Assembly: GCF_007752135.1 (NCBI RefSeq)
Contig: NZ_CP036298.1
Span: 7,618,501-7,682,500, forward strand
Origin: Aureliella helgolandensis
Lineage (GTDB): Bacteria; Planctomycetota; Planctomycetia; Pirellulales; Pirellulaceae
DNA length: 64,000 nucleotides
Direction: 5' to 3'
Shown here piece by piece: positions 48,057-56,208 of the stretch; positions within the stretch are counted from its first letter, which is position 1; the number at the start of each line of letters is the position of its first letter. Under the pieces are notes generated by a model. It was not told where the DNA came from, searched no databases, and worked only from the letters and a program-made list of their open reading frames with translations. The position numbers were made by a program, and so were the translations under genes.

Positions 48057-48133
48057 GGTGGTCTCCCAGAAGGCAATATATTGCCTTCTGCATTTTCCAA
48101 TTTACGTCGGTTACCGCCGACGGGGAGACCACC
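48057..48133 (+). promoter_or_regulatory. Folded leader hiding the transposase start
   Basis: GGTGGTCTCCC (48057-48067) pairs exactly with GGGAGACCACC (48123-48133), immediately before ATG 48134, so the purine-rich RBS lies in the 3' arm. Inside lie a 24-bp perfect palindrome (48067-48090, centre ATAT) and a small CGTCGG/CCGACG hairpin. Because the 5' arm is part of the terminal repeat, transcripts entering from outside would fold and block translation, as known for IS10, IS50 and IS200. Confidence 0.6.
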
Positions 48134-49059
48134 ATGACTGAATCTAGTTTGTTGCGCGAGCTTGGGCAAGTTTCGAACGCTGAAGTTGGCGAAGTGTTTC
48201 GCGAATTCTTACGGGGCTCGATCGTGAAGATGGCCTGTGAGGTAATGGCTGCCGAAGTGGCTGAACTGTGCGGCCCAAAGCACGCCCCAAGCGATTGTCG
48301 GACCTATCGAGCTGGTAGCGCCGCGGGACGCATCTTGGTCGAAGGTGAACGAGAGTCGGTGACGCGTCCGCGAGTTCGCGAGCGTCAGGGGGCCGGTGGA
48401 AGCCGCGAAGTGGAGCTGATCAGCTACGCCGCCGCCAACGATCCTGAGCAGCTGGAGAAGGCTGTAATTCAAGCGTTGATGTCTGGGGTAAGCACTCGTC
48501 AGATGTCTGTGGTGAAGCCGAAGTCGCCATCCAACGCTGCTTAGTTCACAAGGAACGCAACATTCGTGGCAAGCTATCGAAGCGTCATACGGGTGAACTC
48601 GCTCGGCTGTTTAGACGACTCCGTAGCGTGCAGGGTTATACCGCCGCACAAGAGGTCGTCGGCGAGCTAGAGGCATTCCTTGAGCCTCTCAATGCCGAAG
48701 CGTTTAAGAGCCTTCATGAGGCCGGTGAGGACCTGCTAGCCCTTCACCGACTCGAAGTGCCAAACACGCTCCATCGTTCACTGCTAAGTACCAACGCGAT
48801 TGAGAACTCCTTCCTGAACACGCGTCGCCGCTTGGGGCGTGTAACAAGATTCCGAGCCGACACGGATCAGGCGAGTCGCTGGCTGTCGTACGCACTGCTT
48901 GAGGCCGAAAAGGGGTTCCATCGAATCAGCGGCCACAAGGAACTACCTAAGCTGATTGCCGCCCTAGCGAGAGAACACGCGGCTACACCAACAAAGCCGC
49001 CGTCGGGGCCCGTGCCGTCGCCTACGGCTCCGGCGACGGCACGGGCCCCATCACTTTAG
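48134..49059 (+). pseudogene. IS256-family transposase, catalytic centre deleted
   Basis: N-terminal part 48134-48544: MTESSLLRELGQVSNAEVGE... to AVIQALMSGVSTRQMSVV, the helical domain. It then jumps to EVAIQRCLVHKERNIRGKLSKRH (about 48517-48585, another frame) and on to the C-terminal part ending near 49059 (LLSTNAIENSFLNTRRRLGRVTRF...KLIAALAREHA). About 150-200 residues, including the first two DDE acids, are missing, and the join is out of frame. The last 20 residues are unlike the family and are encoded by a long inverted repeat. Confidence 0.85.
49005..49049. terminator. 18-bp perfect GC-rich inverted repeat at the transposase end
   Basis: GGGGCCCGTGCCGTCGCC (49005-49022) and its exact complement (49032-49049) surround a 9-nt loop TACGGCTCC. 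It lies inside the 3' end of the transposase frame, 10 bp before its stop. It could terminate transcription, or be a palindromic insertion; no T tract follows. Confidence 0.5.
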
Positions 49060-49207
49060 TTCCATCACCTGTTTGATCCTAAAGACCTTTTCCAGTACCC
49101 TTTAGCCAGCGAGACCACCAACAGTTTTAACAACGCAAGGGACATCCCCACTGGCAGTCGTCGATCTAGAGCGCCAGCGACCGAGTAGCAGAGATTTCTG
49201 TCGGCTG

Positions 49208-50389
49208 ATGGTTCGCGAAATGAAGATTGTGGGGTTTCTACCCCAAACGATCAAAACCTACCGCTCCCACCTCCATTCGATCCTACGTTGGTTCGGCCGG
49301 TTGCCTCACCTACTGACTCGCGAACACGTGCGAGAGTACTTGGAATATTTGGTCGACGGTGACCACCACTCTGCTACGGTTGCCAATCACTTGTCCGCCA
49401 TCCGGACTCTGTTCGACAAATTCTGCTTCCGCGATATTACGCTTGGGATCTCTACGCCCCGAAAGTCCAAGCGGCGGCCGGTAGTACTCAGCACGGAGGA
49501 GGTCTCACGACTGCTGCAAGCGCCCCCCACACACCGCGACAAATTGGTCTTGGGGTTAATGCATGCCACTGGCATGCGCGTCAGCGAAGTGGTCCGAGTA
49601 CGATTTCGTGATATCGATTTCGACCGCAACACGATCATGATTTGGCAGGGAAAAGGTTGAGCAGACCGGCAAGTCATGTTGCCACAAACCTACCGTACTC
49701 TTTTGCAATCGATGCGATCCTTGGGCTCGGGCGATGCGTACCTGTTTCCGGGGGAGTCGGCAGGACGGTTCGTTTCCATCCGCACCGTGCAACGAATCAT
49801 GAAAACCGCAGTGAGGATCGCGAGAATTGACAAGCCTGCAACACCTCATTCTCTGCGGCACAGTTTTGCGACGCACAGCTTTGAATCGGGCTGTGACATC
49901 CGGCGGATTCAAAAGATCCTCGGGCACATGCACTTGGAAACCACTACGATCTACGTCCACGTCGCCAAGCCGGCCGATCCGGGGCAAATGCCAAGTCCGC
50001 TTGATCGACTCGCTCGACCAGTGCCGGAGAGTGCCCCATGCCGAGAACCCACGAATTTACCCGACGTGCCTCCGCGAATGCAGCAAGTTGGTCGGATGCA
50101 GTTGTTCGGGAAATCTTGCACCGACGATCCCCAAACCACGCGACTGACGATTGGGATCGCCGCGGAAGGACGTACGATCTACTTCAAAGGCCTGACAGTT
50201 ACCGAGGTACGCCAGGGCTACCTGACGCTCAGCATTCCGCCGCTGGAGGCTTGGGAGCTGGAGCTTGAGTGGCTGACACCGCCGCAGCGCGAGAGGTTTG
50301 AGAGGCCCGAATTCTACGAATTGCTGCAACGCGTCATCACGCAGCGTTTTCGGGCTGGTAGGCTGGTGACACACCGCGAAGCCTCGTGA
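49208..50389 (+). pseudogene. IntI/Xer-like tyrosine recombinase with one in-frame TGA
   Basis: The two halves, 49208-49660 and 49661-50389, are in the same frame, separated only by TGA at 49658 (GKG-stop-ADRQVMLP; CGA>TGA is a likely origin). Part 1 has the SAM-like N-terminal domain (TIKTYRSHLHSILRWFG) and catalytic Arg in HATGMRVSEV. Part 2 has HSLRHSFATH, ILGHMHLETT and Tyr in IYVHV, then PSPLDRL, which resembles IntI ends. The IntI-specific insertion before the HxxR box is absent. An extra tail of about 100 aa follows. It could be an inactivated IntI relative or the integrase of a lost IS91-type element. It precedes the cassette array in the same direction. Confidence 0.8.
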
Positions 50390-50656
50390 GCCCCACAGCA
50401 CCGATTCGCAACATCGCTTGCCCCCGAGCTCCCACCATCCAAAATAGTTCGGTTGGAAAGACGGAAGGCAAAGCACTTGTCTGAGCCTGCGAAAAACCGC
50501 CCTCTCCCCCGCTACCTTTCGTCGTGAACTGAACCAATCACAGACTCGTGCCAGCATAGAGCGACATTTGCTATCATAGACAGCAATAAAATCCAAAATC
50601 CCGGCCATCAGCGTCTCCCATTCGACTCTATGCGACACACTGTCGGCCATAACCAT
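50390..50656. other. Stretch between recombinase and cassette A; possible attI
   Basis: No gene is seen. At its end GCCATAAC (50646-50653) and GTTATGTGCC (50657-50666) face each other across 3 bp as inverted boxes, similar to the simple site of an integron attI (L and R boxes). The GTTATG box is also the 5' boundary of cassette A. This is inference only. Confidence 0.35.
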
Positions 50657-50685
50657 GTTATGTGCCACAGGTAATCGGTACTCCG

Positions 50686-51036
50686 ATGGAATACGCTGGC
50701 CCAATTGACCTCAACGCACTGGTTGATCTCGACTCGCTCGCTGCTGACGGCGCTGGGCACTACACGTTCTTCGCGTTCCCAATCTCTACGCTTGATGCTC
50801 ACGGACTTCCGTCCGATCCAGACGCCCAACGATACATTGCCGCCGTTCAATCCGCTGGCGTTCCAATCGGCATCTGGCTGAACTCGCCGGTTGACGACAC
50901 CGGTTATGCTGCGGTCATGCACGAAAACATCTCCCAATTGCATGACGTTGTCGCCGGTTTGACGCAATTCCCCGATTCATACGCTGCTGACCTTTGCGAG
51001 AGACTGTTCCGTGATGCCGCTGCAGGTGGCACATAA
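50686..51036 (+). CDS. Cassette A: hypothetical protein
   Basis: The 116-aa protein from ATG 50686 (GTG 50662 would lie inside the boundary box and is rejected). No signal or membrane helix. The sequence alternates short strands and helices (HYTFFAFPISTLDAHG, YIAAVQSAGVPIGIWLNSP, AADLCERLFRDAAAGGT); I do not recognise a family. Cassette boundaries: GTTATGTGCC at 50657 and its exact reverse complement GGCACATAAC at 51028, with the TAA stop inside the latter. No promoter is visible. The gene is therefore bounded like an integron gene cassette. Confidence 0.7.
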   Translation: MEYAGPIDLNALVDLDSLAADGAGHYTFFAFPISTLDAHGLPSDPDAQRYIAAVQSAGVPIGIWLNSPVDDTGYAAVMHENISQLHDVVAGLTQFPDSYAADLCERLFRDAAAGGT

Positions 51037-51089
51037 CTAATTAGGATTTGGAGTCAGCGAGGTACGAGCCTGATTCCAAATCCCTGTTC
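51028..51089 (+). other. attC-like site A, left part (split by the IS91-type element)
   Basis: R''-like box GGCACATAAC at 51028-51037. A 14-bp stem lies at 51044-51057 / 51070-51083 (one G-T wobble; loop CGAGGTACGAGC). The rest of the site continues at 53643 after the IS91-type element: AACATGGTTTCTACGCTAAG to ACGTAAAAACCTCCC and the R' box GTTGTGC (53769-53775). GGTTTCTACG pairs with CGTAAAAACC. The reconstructed site is about 195 bp. It shares its whole layout with site B. Confidence 0.65.
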
Positions 51090-51434
51090 AAGGCGAGTCG
51101 CTGCGTGGCTGCGGGATGGTTGACTCGGCTTAAGTCAACGAACCATGGAATGGAGAGTTGTGTTGGAAGCGGCGGAGCCCCCTAGTGCTTTTCGTGCGAG
51201 TGGGCAGTCTCTCAAGACGGGATAATCACGTAGCTCCGACTCTCCGAGGCTGAAACGCTTCTGTGTTTGACCGTCTCTGAGGGGCGGACCTACGTGGTTG
51301 GACTGAAGTTGTCTTCTTTTCATGGTTTTGATGGAATTGAGGACAGACCGGGAGTGTTACACCGGATGAAATCTCTTGTTCAGCGATGGAAATGTTGTTT
51401 GTAACTGCGGCCATACTGGACTTGGGAGTTAAGA

Positions 51435-52568
51435 TTAAGGTGGTGCGCGGGGTGCAGTCTTGATGGGTGCCGCAATGGGTGGGAAGTAGCCGAGCGAGGT
51501 CATCGAGCCACCGCACTGAGGACAGACGAGCTTCGGTGATTCAGCTTGGACAATCAGTACTTGGCTGAGCAGATAATGCACGGTCCCGAGTGCAACGGCA
51601 ATCAATAGCCGAACCTCCTCCAGTGAACGTTTGTTCGAACTGTGCAGAAGGCCGTAACTCCGAATACGATGCATGCCCGCCGGCAGTACGTGCATTAGCC
51701 AGCGACGAATGAACTCGGTGACGGTGAGCGGCATGCCACGGTAACGATCGCTCCCACTTTTCTTGACCTGCAACGTGAGCCTCGCATTTTCTAGCGACTC
51801 GGCATCATTGCACCAGCTCACTCGCCAATCACTCACCGGGCCACGAGCCACGTAGGGCGCCAAGTACTTTAACGTAGCCCGGCCATTACCTACCGGTTGA
51901 CTATCCACGGTCCAGAGACGCTTCCAGACCGAAGCTGGAATCTTGGAAAAACACTCGGTACCCGTCAGTCGATCACGCAGCTTGTTGCGAAACAACACAG
52001 ACAGAATCTGTTCTGGTACGAACACACTCTCCCGCGACGACTGCCACTCGCCACTGCTATCGATACCACCGCCGGGCACCACGAAGTGAACGTGGGGATG
52101 ATACGTTAGATCACGTCCCCAAGTGTGCAATACTCCGAAGAAACCCGTTTCTTTCACCCCCACATGCCGCGGATTGGTTGCCGATTGCTTCAACGACTCC
52201 GCCGCCGCACCCAGCATGGCCGGATAGGCGTCTTCGGGATGAGCCAGCATCGCTTCTCGAACTTCCTTCGGTACCGTGAACGTGATCAGGAAGTAGTGAC
52301 AGGGCAACAAGCGATCTTGTTGCTTCTCGAGCCACTCTTGCACCTTTTCATGCTGGCACGCCGCACAGTGGCGATTGCAACACGAACGAGGCACCGTGTG
52401 CTCCAGATCACACGACAGGCAGCGATAGCGGATCGCTCCCAACGACTCTTCGCGACAAGCCATCACCGCCCGCAGCACTTTCTTCTGCTGTGCGGTCATC
52501 GTGCAACCGTAGCGATTCAAGTACTGCTGTCCGTAGCACTTCAGCACGGTGCTCACGGACGGCTTCAT
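51435..52568 (-). CDS. IS91-family HUH transposase
   Basis: ATG 52568 (MKPSVSTVLKCYGQQYLNRYG) overlaps the recombinase stop in ATGA, so the pair is coupled. The 377-aa protein has an N-terminal zinc-binding part (CLSCDLEHTVPRSCCNRHCAACQ), a HUH box (YHPHVHFVVPGGGI), the YLAPYVARGPVSDWRV region with the candidate catalytic Tyr, and a C-terminal zinc motif (VCPQCGGSM). It would nick single DNA strands and move by rolling-circle transposition. It appears full length. Confidence 0.92.
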   Translation of the reverse strand: MKPSVSTVLKCYGQQYLNRYGCTMTAQQKKVLRAVMACREESLGAIRYRCLSCDLEHTVPRSCCNRHCAACQHEKVQEWLEKQQDRLLPCHYFLITFTVPKEVREAMLAHPEDAYPAMLGAAAESLKQSATNPRHVGVKETGFFGVLHTWGRDLTYHPHVHFVVPGGGIDSSGEWQSSRESVFVPEQILSVLFRNKLRDRLTGTECFSKIPASVWKRLWTVDSQPVGNGRATLKYLAPYVARGPVSDWRVSWCNDAESLENARLTLQVKKSGSDRYRGMPLTVTEFIRRWLMHVLPAGMHRIRSYGLLHSSNKRSLEEVRLLIAVALGTVHYLLSQVLIVQAESPKLVCPQCGGSMTSLGYFPPIAAPIKTAPRAPP

Positions 52569-53437
52569 GACTCCACCTCCGGCTTGCTGGTGCTCAAGCT
52601 CTCTTCTGGCGCTAGGTCCTCGGATGACACAGGACCGTTCATCCACTGCTTGACGATGCTCCGCCCCTTGGCGTCACCGTGTTGCGTTAGATGCAAGTAG
52701 ACTTCGGTAGCTTGCAAGTTTTTGTGTCCCAAGTAGCTCTGCAGGACGCGAAGGTTGACTCCCTGTTCGAGTAGCGTTGTGGCGTAGGAATGTCGCAGAG
52801 TGTGCGGCACAATGCCCGTTTCATTCCATCCCAACGAGCGAATGACTTGCTTCAGTCCTCGCTGGATGGTCCGTTCACTCACATGCTCGGTCGCAGTCGC
52901 GATGCTCTGAAGCGACTCTCGCGAGGGAAACAACCAGCGTGGATGGCGATGGGCTGCCCAGTACGATCGCAGCGCGTCGAGAGTCGCTTCTGGCAGCGGT
53001 ACGAATCGTTCATTGAGCAGCTTGGTGTGACGCACATGCAGAAGCATGCGATCCCTGTCGACATCGTCGATCGTCAGAGCCTGGACATCACCGGTTCGCA
53101 GCCCGCAGGTGTAGGCCGTGCGAAAGAGTACACGCAGGTGCAGAGCGCTCGTCGCCTCGATTAGCTCCCAAGCCCGCTGCGGTACGAGGACTTTGGGAAG
53201 CCCACGGTGTTTGGGAATCCGCATGGCCCGGAGTGTTTTCCACTCCCGAGGCGCGGTGAGCCGATAGAAAGCTTGAATTCCGCACAGGACTGGCCGCATG
53301 GAATTGGTAGCCAGCTGTGAGCGCCGCAACAGCAGATAGTCCCGTACCTGCTGTTCAGTGAGCTTGTCGGGAGATGTGCCGTAGTGCTGCGCAAGCTTTC
53401 CGACAGATCGCTGATAAGCTAGAATCGTCCTTGGCAT
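52565..53437 (-). CDS. IS91-associated tyrosine recombinase
   Basis: 290 aa from ATG 53437: N-terminal SAM-like domain (TILAYQRSVGKLAQHYGTSPDKL), catalytic Arg in RTAYTCGLRTGDV, then HTLRHSYATT, LGHKNLQATEVYLHL (Tyr). In its frame, sequence homologous to a longer N-terminus continues upstream (SLQSTRFQSALAKRFAEDLVLDGK), and an ATG in another frame at 53526 opens MTSKK. The two join across a run of seven A's (53511-53517) by a 1-base shift, so the real start may need slippage or have suffered an indel. Confidence 0.85.
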   Translation of the reverse strand: MPRTILAYQRSVGKLAQHYGTSPDKLTEQQVRDYLLLRRSQLATNSMRPVLCGIQAFYRLTAPREWKTLRAMRIPKHRGLPKVLVPQRAWELIEATSALHLRVLFRTAYTCGLRTGDVQALTIDDVDRDRMLLHVRHTKLLNERFVPLPEATLDALRSYWAAHRHPRWLFPSRESLQSIATATEHVSERTIQRGLKQVIRSLGWNETGIVPHTLRHSYATTLLEQGVNLRVLQSYLGHKNLQATEVYLHLTQHGDAKGRSIVKQWMNGPVSSEDLAPEESLSTSKPEVES

Positions 53438-53642
53438 CTTGCCATCAAGGACTAGGTCTTCGGCGAAGCGTTTCGCTAGTGCGGACTGGAAACGAGTCGA
53501 TTGCAGGGACTTTTTTTAGAAGTCATGAGTAGTTCTCCGATGCGAGATTAGTTAGAAACAGCAAACGCTATTGAACTAAGCTAGTTGCCCTTCCCTTCAA
53601 ATCAATTGTCCGCGCATCCACTGCCGCGCAGCGGCTCACTTG

Positions 53643-53775
53643 AACATGGTTTCTACGCTAAGCCTTCGGCACACCTTCCATCTTTGTCAGCGCGGGCTGG
53701 CAATGGTACAATTTCTCGTAGTTCAGACATCTCTCGCTTCGTTTAGGGCGGCGACGTAAAAACCTCCCGTTGTGC
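53643..53775 (+). other. attC-like site A, right part
   Basis: This stretch continues the attC site cut by the IS91-type element: AACATGGTTTCTACGCTAAG, CCTTCGGCACACC, GCGGGCTGGCAATGGTACAA, TTTCTCGTAG, GGGCGGCGACGTAAAAACCT, then the R' box GTTGTGC. It is about 85 percent identical, by eye, to the second half of site B. The next gene starts 16 bp later. Confidence 0.6.
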
Positions 53776-53790
53776 GGTCAAAGTCTTCCA

Positions 53791-54381
53791 ATGAATCAGC
53801 GAGATCGTACCGCAACACTCGCGAAGACTGACTTTTCGGCAGCGTTGAAACTTGCCCGCGACATCACTGAGGTTCGTGAACGCATTCAATCCCTTGGTTG
53901 GGTCGCACGATATGCACCATCTACGGAAATATCACGTGTTGTGGCCATCGCCACTAAATCAGCGGGCACTTCTTCTGATTTCTACGCTGACACAATGGCG
54001 CTTGCGTGGCCTCTTCGCGCACTGCACGAAACCGGCAACGGTGACGCCATCCCACCGCTGCTGAAAACCGCACTTTCACTTTCTGCAGACGTCCACCCTG
54101 CCTCCAGTCGTGCCGAAGCGCTGAGCCTACTCATTCACGCTGTTTTGCCTGATGGGCTGCGTACAGCTGAACCTGCGATTGGCACACTAAAATCCGTGGC
54201 GTCCGATTCGCACTGGCGTGTGGTTCGCAGCTTGATTGATACCGCCTTACTTGTGAATGCATTTGACCGGCAATCGGCATTGAACGTCGCTCAGGTAATT
54301 CCGGCGGAAAACAAACGCAACTCCACCATCAAACGAATTTCGGAAGGCGAAACGCTGCAACCCCGACCGTTCTTCTGGTGA
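53791..54381 (+). CDS. Cassette B: all-helical protein, HEAT-like
   Basis: ATG 53791 is preferred to the GTG at 53770, which lies in the boundary box. The 196-aa soluble protein is nearly all helical, with repeated helix pairs (FSAALKLARDITEVRERIQSLGWVARYA; ALAWPLRALHETGNGDAIPPLLKTAL; HWRVVRSLIDTALLVNAFDRQSAL) suggestive of a HEAT/ARM-like solenoid. Function unknown. Cassette boundaries: GTTGTGCGG at 53769 and CCGGACAAC at 54397 (8 of 9 complementary). No own promoter is seen. Confidence 0.7.
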   Translation: MNQRDRTATLAKTDFSAALKLARDITEVRERIQSLGWVARYAPSTEISRVVAIATKSAGTSSDFYADTMALAWPLRALHETGNGDAIPPLLKTALSLSADVHPASSRAEALSLLIHAVLPDGLRTAEPAIGTLKSVASDSHWRVVRSLIDTALLVNAFDRQSALNVAQVIPAENKRNSTIKRISEGETLQPRPFFW

Positions 54382-54398
54382 CCCCAGCCGCTCTCGCC

Positions 54399-54490
54399 GG
54401 ACAACTAATTAGGAATTGGAGTCAGCGAGGTACGAGCCTGATTCCAATTCCCTGTTCAACATGTTTTTTACACTAAGCCTTCGGCACACC
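54399..54490 (+). other. attC-like site B, left part (split by the ISKra4-like element)
   Basis: R'' box GGACAAC 54399-54405; stem 54412-54425 / 54438-54451 with the same loop as site A. One stem pair differs from site A by a compensatory change (A-T here, T-A there). It then continues AACATGTTTTTTACACTAAG to GGCACACC. The site resumes at 56092. Confidence 0.65.
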
Positions 54491-56083
54491 GTGTCTGACA
54501 AATACCTATGGCGCGAAAGATGGGCAGGGGGCATAATATAGGGTATTCCTTTTTCCCCGTTTAGTGAGGAGTGAATGCCATGGGAAGTTCGAAAGTGGAT
54601 CGCGAAGGTTTGAAAGCTACGCTGCAAGCCGAATTCGAAGCGACGCTCAATGCGGTAGTTGATTCGATTGATAACGCTCGCGATGGTGCTTGGATCGAAG
54701 ACAGCGAAGGACTCAGTCGTCAGGCTTTGGATCGTTTCCGGCAACAGGTCTATGAGGCAGCCTTACAAGCGAAGATTAATGCGGTGGAAGCCGCTTTTTC
54801 CCCCTCCGAAGAGCGCGACGGGAGTTCGAGCACGGAACAAGGGACGCCAACTACGTAGCCTCTTGACTGAGAACGGCCGTGTGCAACTAAAGCGTGTTCG
54901 GTGGGCAGTTCAAGACGAAACCAGCAGCACACCGATCGATGCCTTGCTGGATGAAGCAGAGAAAAGCTTCACGTGCGGGATACGTGAGATGCTTTGTCGT
55001 TTGAATCAAAGTTCCTCCAGCTTTGTAAAGACTGCGGCCAATATCGCTCGTTTATCATCGATCGACATTAGCGGCGAAAGCGTACGGCAATTGGTCGAGT
55101 ACGAAGGTCGCAAGGTAACCAACCAGCTAACGCGAGGGGGCATTGATATTGGCTGGTCGTCGGCAGACTGCACGTTGGAAAATGTTCCCCAGAAGTCGTC
55201 GGCCAGTTCATCAGCCGCATCTGGCGCAGTGAATGATCAACAAAAACCAACCCCAACTCGGGTTTATGTCGGCTGCGACGGAGTGAAGGTACCGGTCGTT
55301 ACTCAAGCCGAGAAGACTAAGCGTCGCACTACGATCAAACTGAAACGTCGACGTAGTGGAAAGAAATGTCGGCCGTTGCCAGCAGCTCGAGCAGGTTCGG
55401 ATCAACAGTACAAGGAAGCAAGAATCGTAGTTGCTTACAACGAATCTCAGACGCTCCGGCTTGTGATAGCTACCCGCGGTGATTGCGAAGTCACTGGGCG
55501 CTTGATGCGAAGTATGGCGACGACCATCAAACTAGATGAAGCGACTGAGTCCATTGCAAATATCGATGGCGCTCCATGGATACGCAACCAATTGGAGTTT
55601 CACAACATTGTGGATAAAATCAACTTGGATTACTACCACATGAAAGACAACGCACAAAAGGCGCGTCGCGAGATGTTCGGCGAGGATGAATCGGGAGCCA
55701 CATGGTTAACGGCATTGACCAACATCCTGATGGAACAGGGAGTCGACGCACTGCTGAGTGAGCTGCTTACTCAGAAACTCACGTGCTCAGGTCGACGCCT
55801 TCAAGCCTTGGAGCAATTGATCGGATATATTTCGGAGCGTCGTGAAATCATTCGTTATCGCGAACTTCGCGCTCGCGGCATTCAGATCGGCAGTGGTCCG
55901 ACCGAGGCCCAATGCAAAACTACCACACAACGGGTCAAAGGCCGAGGTCGCCGGTGGGATTTCGCCAATGCCGAGTGCATGATGAACCTCGCTGCACTCG
56001 AAGCGAGTAACCTCTGGGACAATTACTGGGGAAATCATGCAAAAAATGCTGCCTAAAAGTTGTCCAGAAACTTTGGTCAGACA
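54491..56083 (+). mobile_element. ISKra4-like element inserted in attC B, 8-bp target duplication
   Basis: Terminal inverted repeats GTGTCTGACAAA (54491) and TTTGGTCAGACAC (ends 56083). GGCACACC is duplicated at 54483-54490 and 56084-56091. The length is 1593 bp. Removing it restores a site colinear with attC A. Confidence 0.85.
54580..56056 (+). pseudogene. ISKra4-family transposase with a +1 frame shift
   Basis: Part 1 from ATG 54580 (MGSSKVDREGLKATLQAEFE...AKINAVEAAFSPSEERDG) runs to a stop at 54858. Part 2 in the +1 frame continues ARNKGRQLRSLLTENGRVQLKRVRW to 56056. Switching near 54815-54830 (GACGGGAG) restores a full protein. DDE-type residues lie in VGCDGVKVP, NIDGAPWIRNQ and GSGPTEAQCK. 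A T5C5 run is nearby, but the change looks like a 1-base indel. Programmed shifting is not excluded. Confidence 0.75.
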
Positions 56084-56091
56084 CGGCACAC

Positions 56092-56192
56092 CTACTATGT
56101 TTGGCGACGCGGGCTGGCATTGGTACAATTTCTCGTAATTCAGACGTCGCTCGCTTCGTTCAGGGCGGTGACGTAAAAACCTTTCCTTAGGC
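56092..56192 (+). other. attC-like site B, right part
   Basis: It includes GCGGGCTGGCATTGGTACAA, TTTCTCGTAA, GGGCGGTGACGTAAAAACCT and ends with R' box CTTAGGC (56186-56192; consensus GTTRRRY with C for G). Cassette C starts here. Confidence 0.6.
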
Positions 56193-56208
56193 TCTCGAGA
56201 TCTACCGA

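Larger units (their letters stand above)
48039..49135 (+). mobile_element. IS256-type element, internally deleted
   Basis: Imperfect terminal inverted repeats: CGTTGTTAAAAGTTG...GGTGGTCTC at 48039-48065 and GAGACCACCAACAG...TTAACAACG at 49111-49135. The length is about 1.1 kb compared with 1.3-1.5 kb for intact members. The transposase has lost its centre. No clear target duplication is seen. This element cannot transpose on its own. Confidence 0.8.
51090..53642 (-). mobile_element. IS91-type element inserted in attC A at GTTC
   Basis: The flanks read CCCTGTTC | AAGGCGAG ... GCTCACTTG | AACATGG. Without the element they rejoin as CCCTGTTC-AACATGG, matching the uninterrupted site B (CCCTGTTCAACATG). 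IS91 elements insert next to a GTTC/GAAC or CAAG tetranucleotide without target duplication, as here. End hairpins: GTTGACT/AGTCAAC (51119-51139) and CCGCTGCGCGG near 53625. It encodes an HUH transposase and a tyrosine recombinase in overlapping order. Confidence 0.8.

Noticed and set aside
49658-49660. Selenocysteine or recoded TGA in the recombinase
   Set aside because: No Cys is expected at this position and no SECIS-like hairpin follows at once; a nonsense mutation is simpler.
52565-53437. Integron integrase IntI for the cassette array
   Set aside because: It lies inside the IS91-type element, overlaps its transposase by ATGA and lacks the IntI-specific insertion; it belongs to that element.
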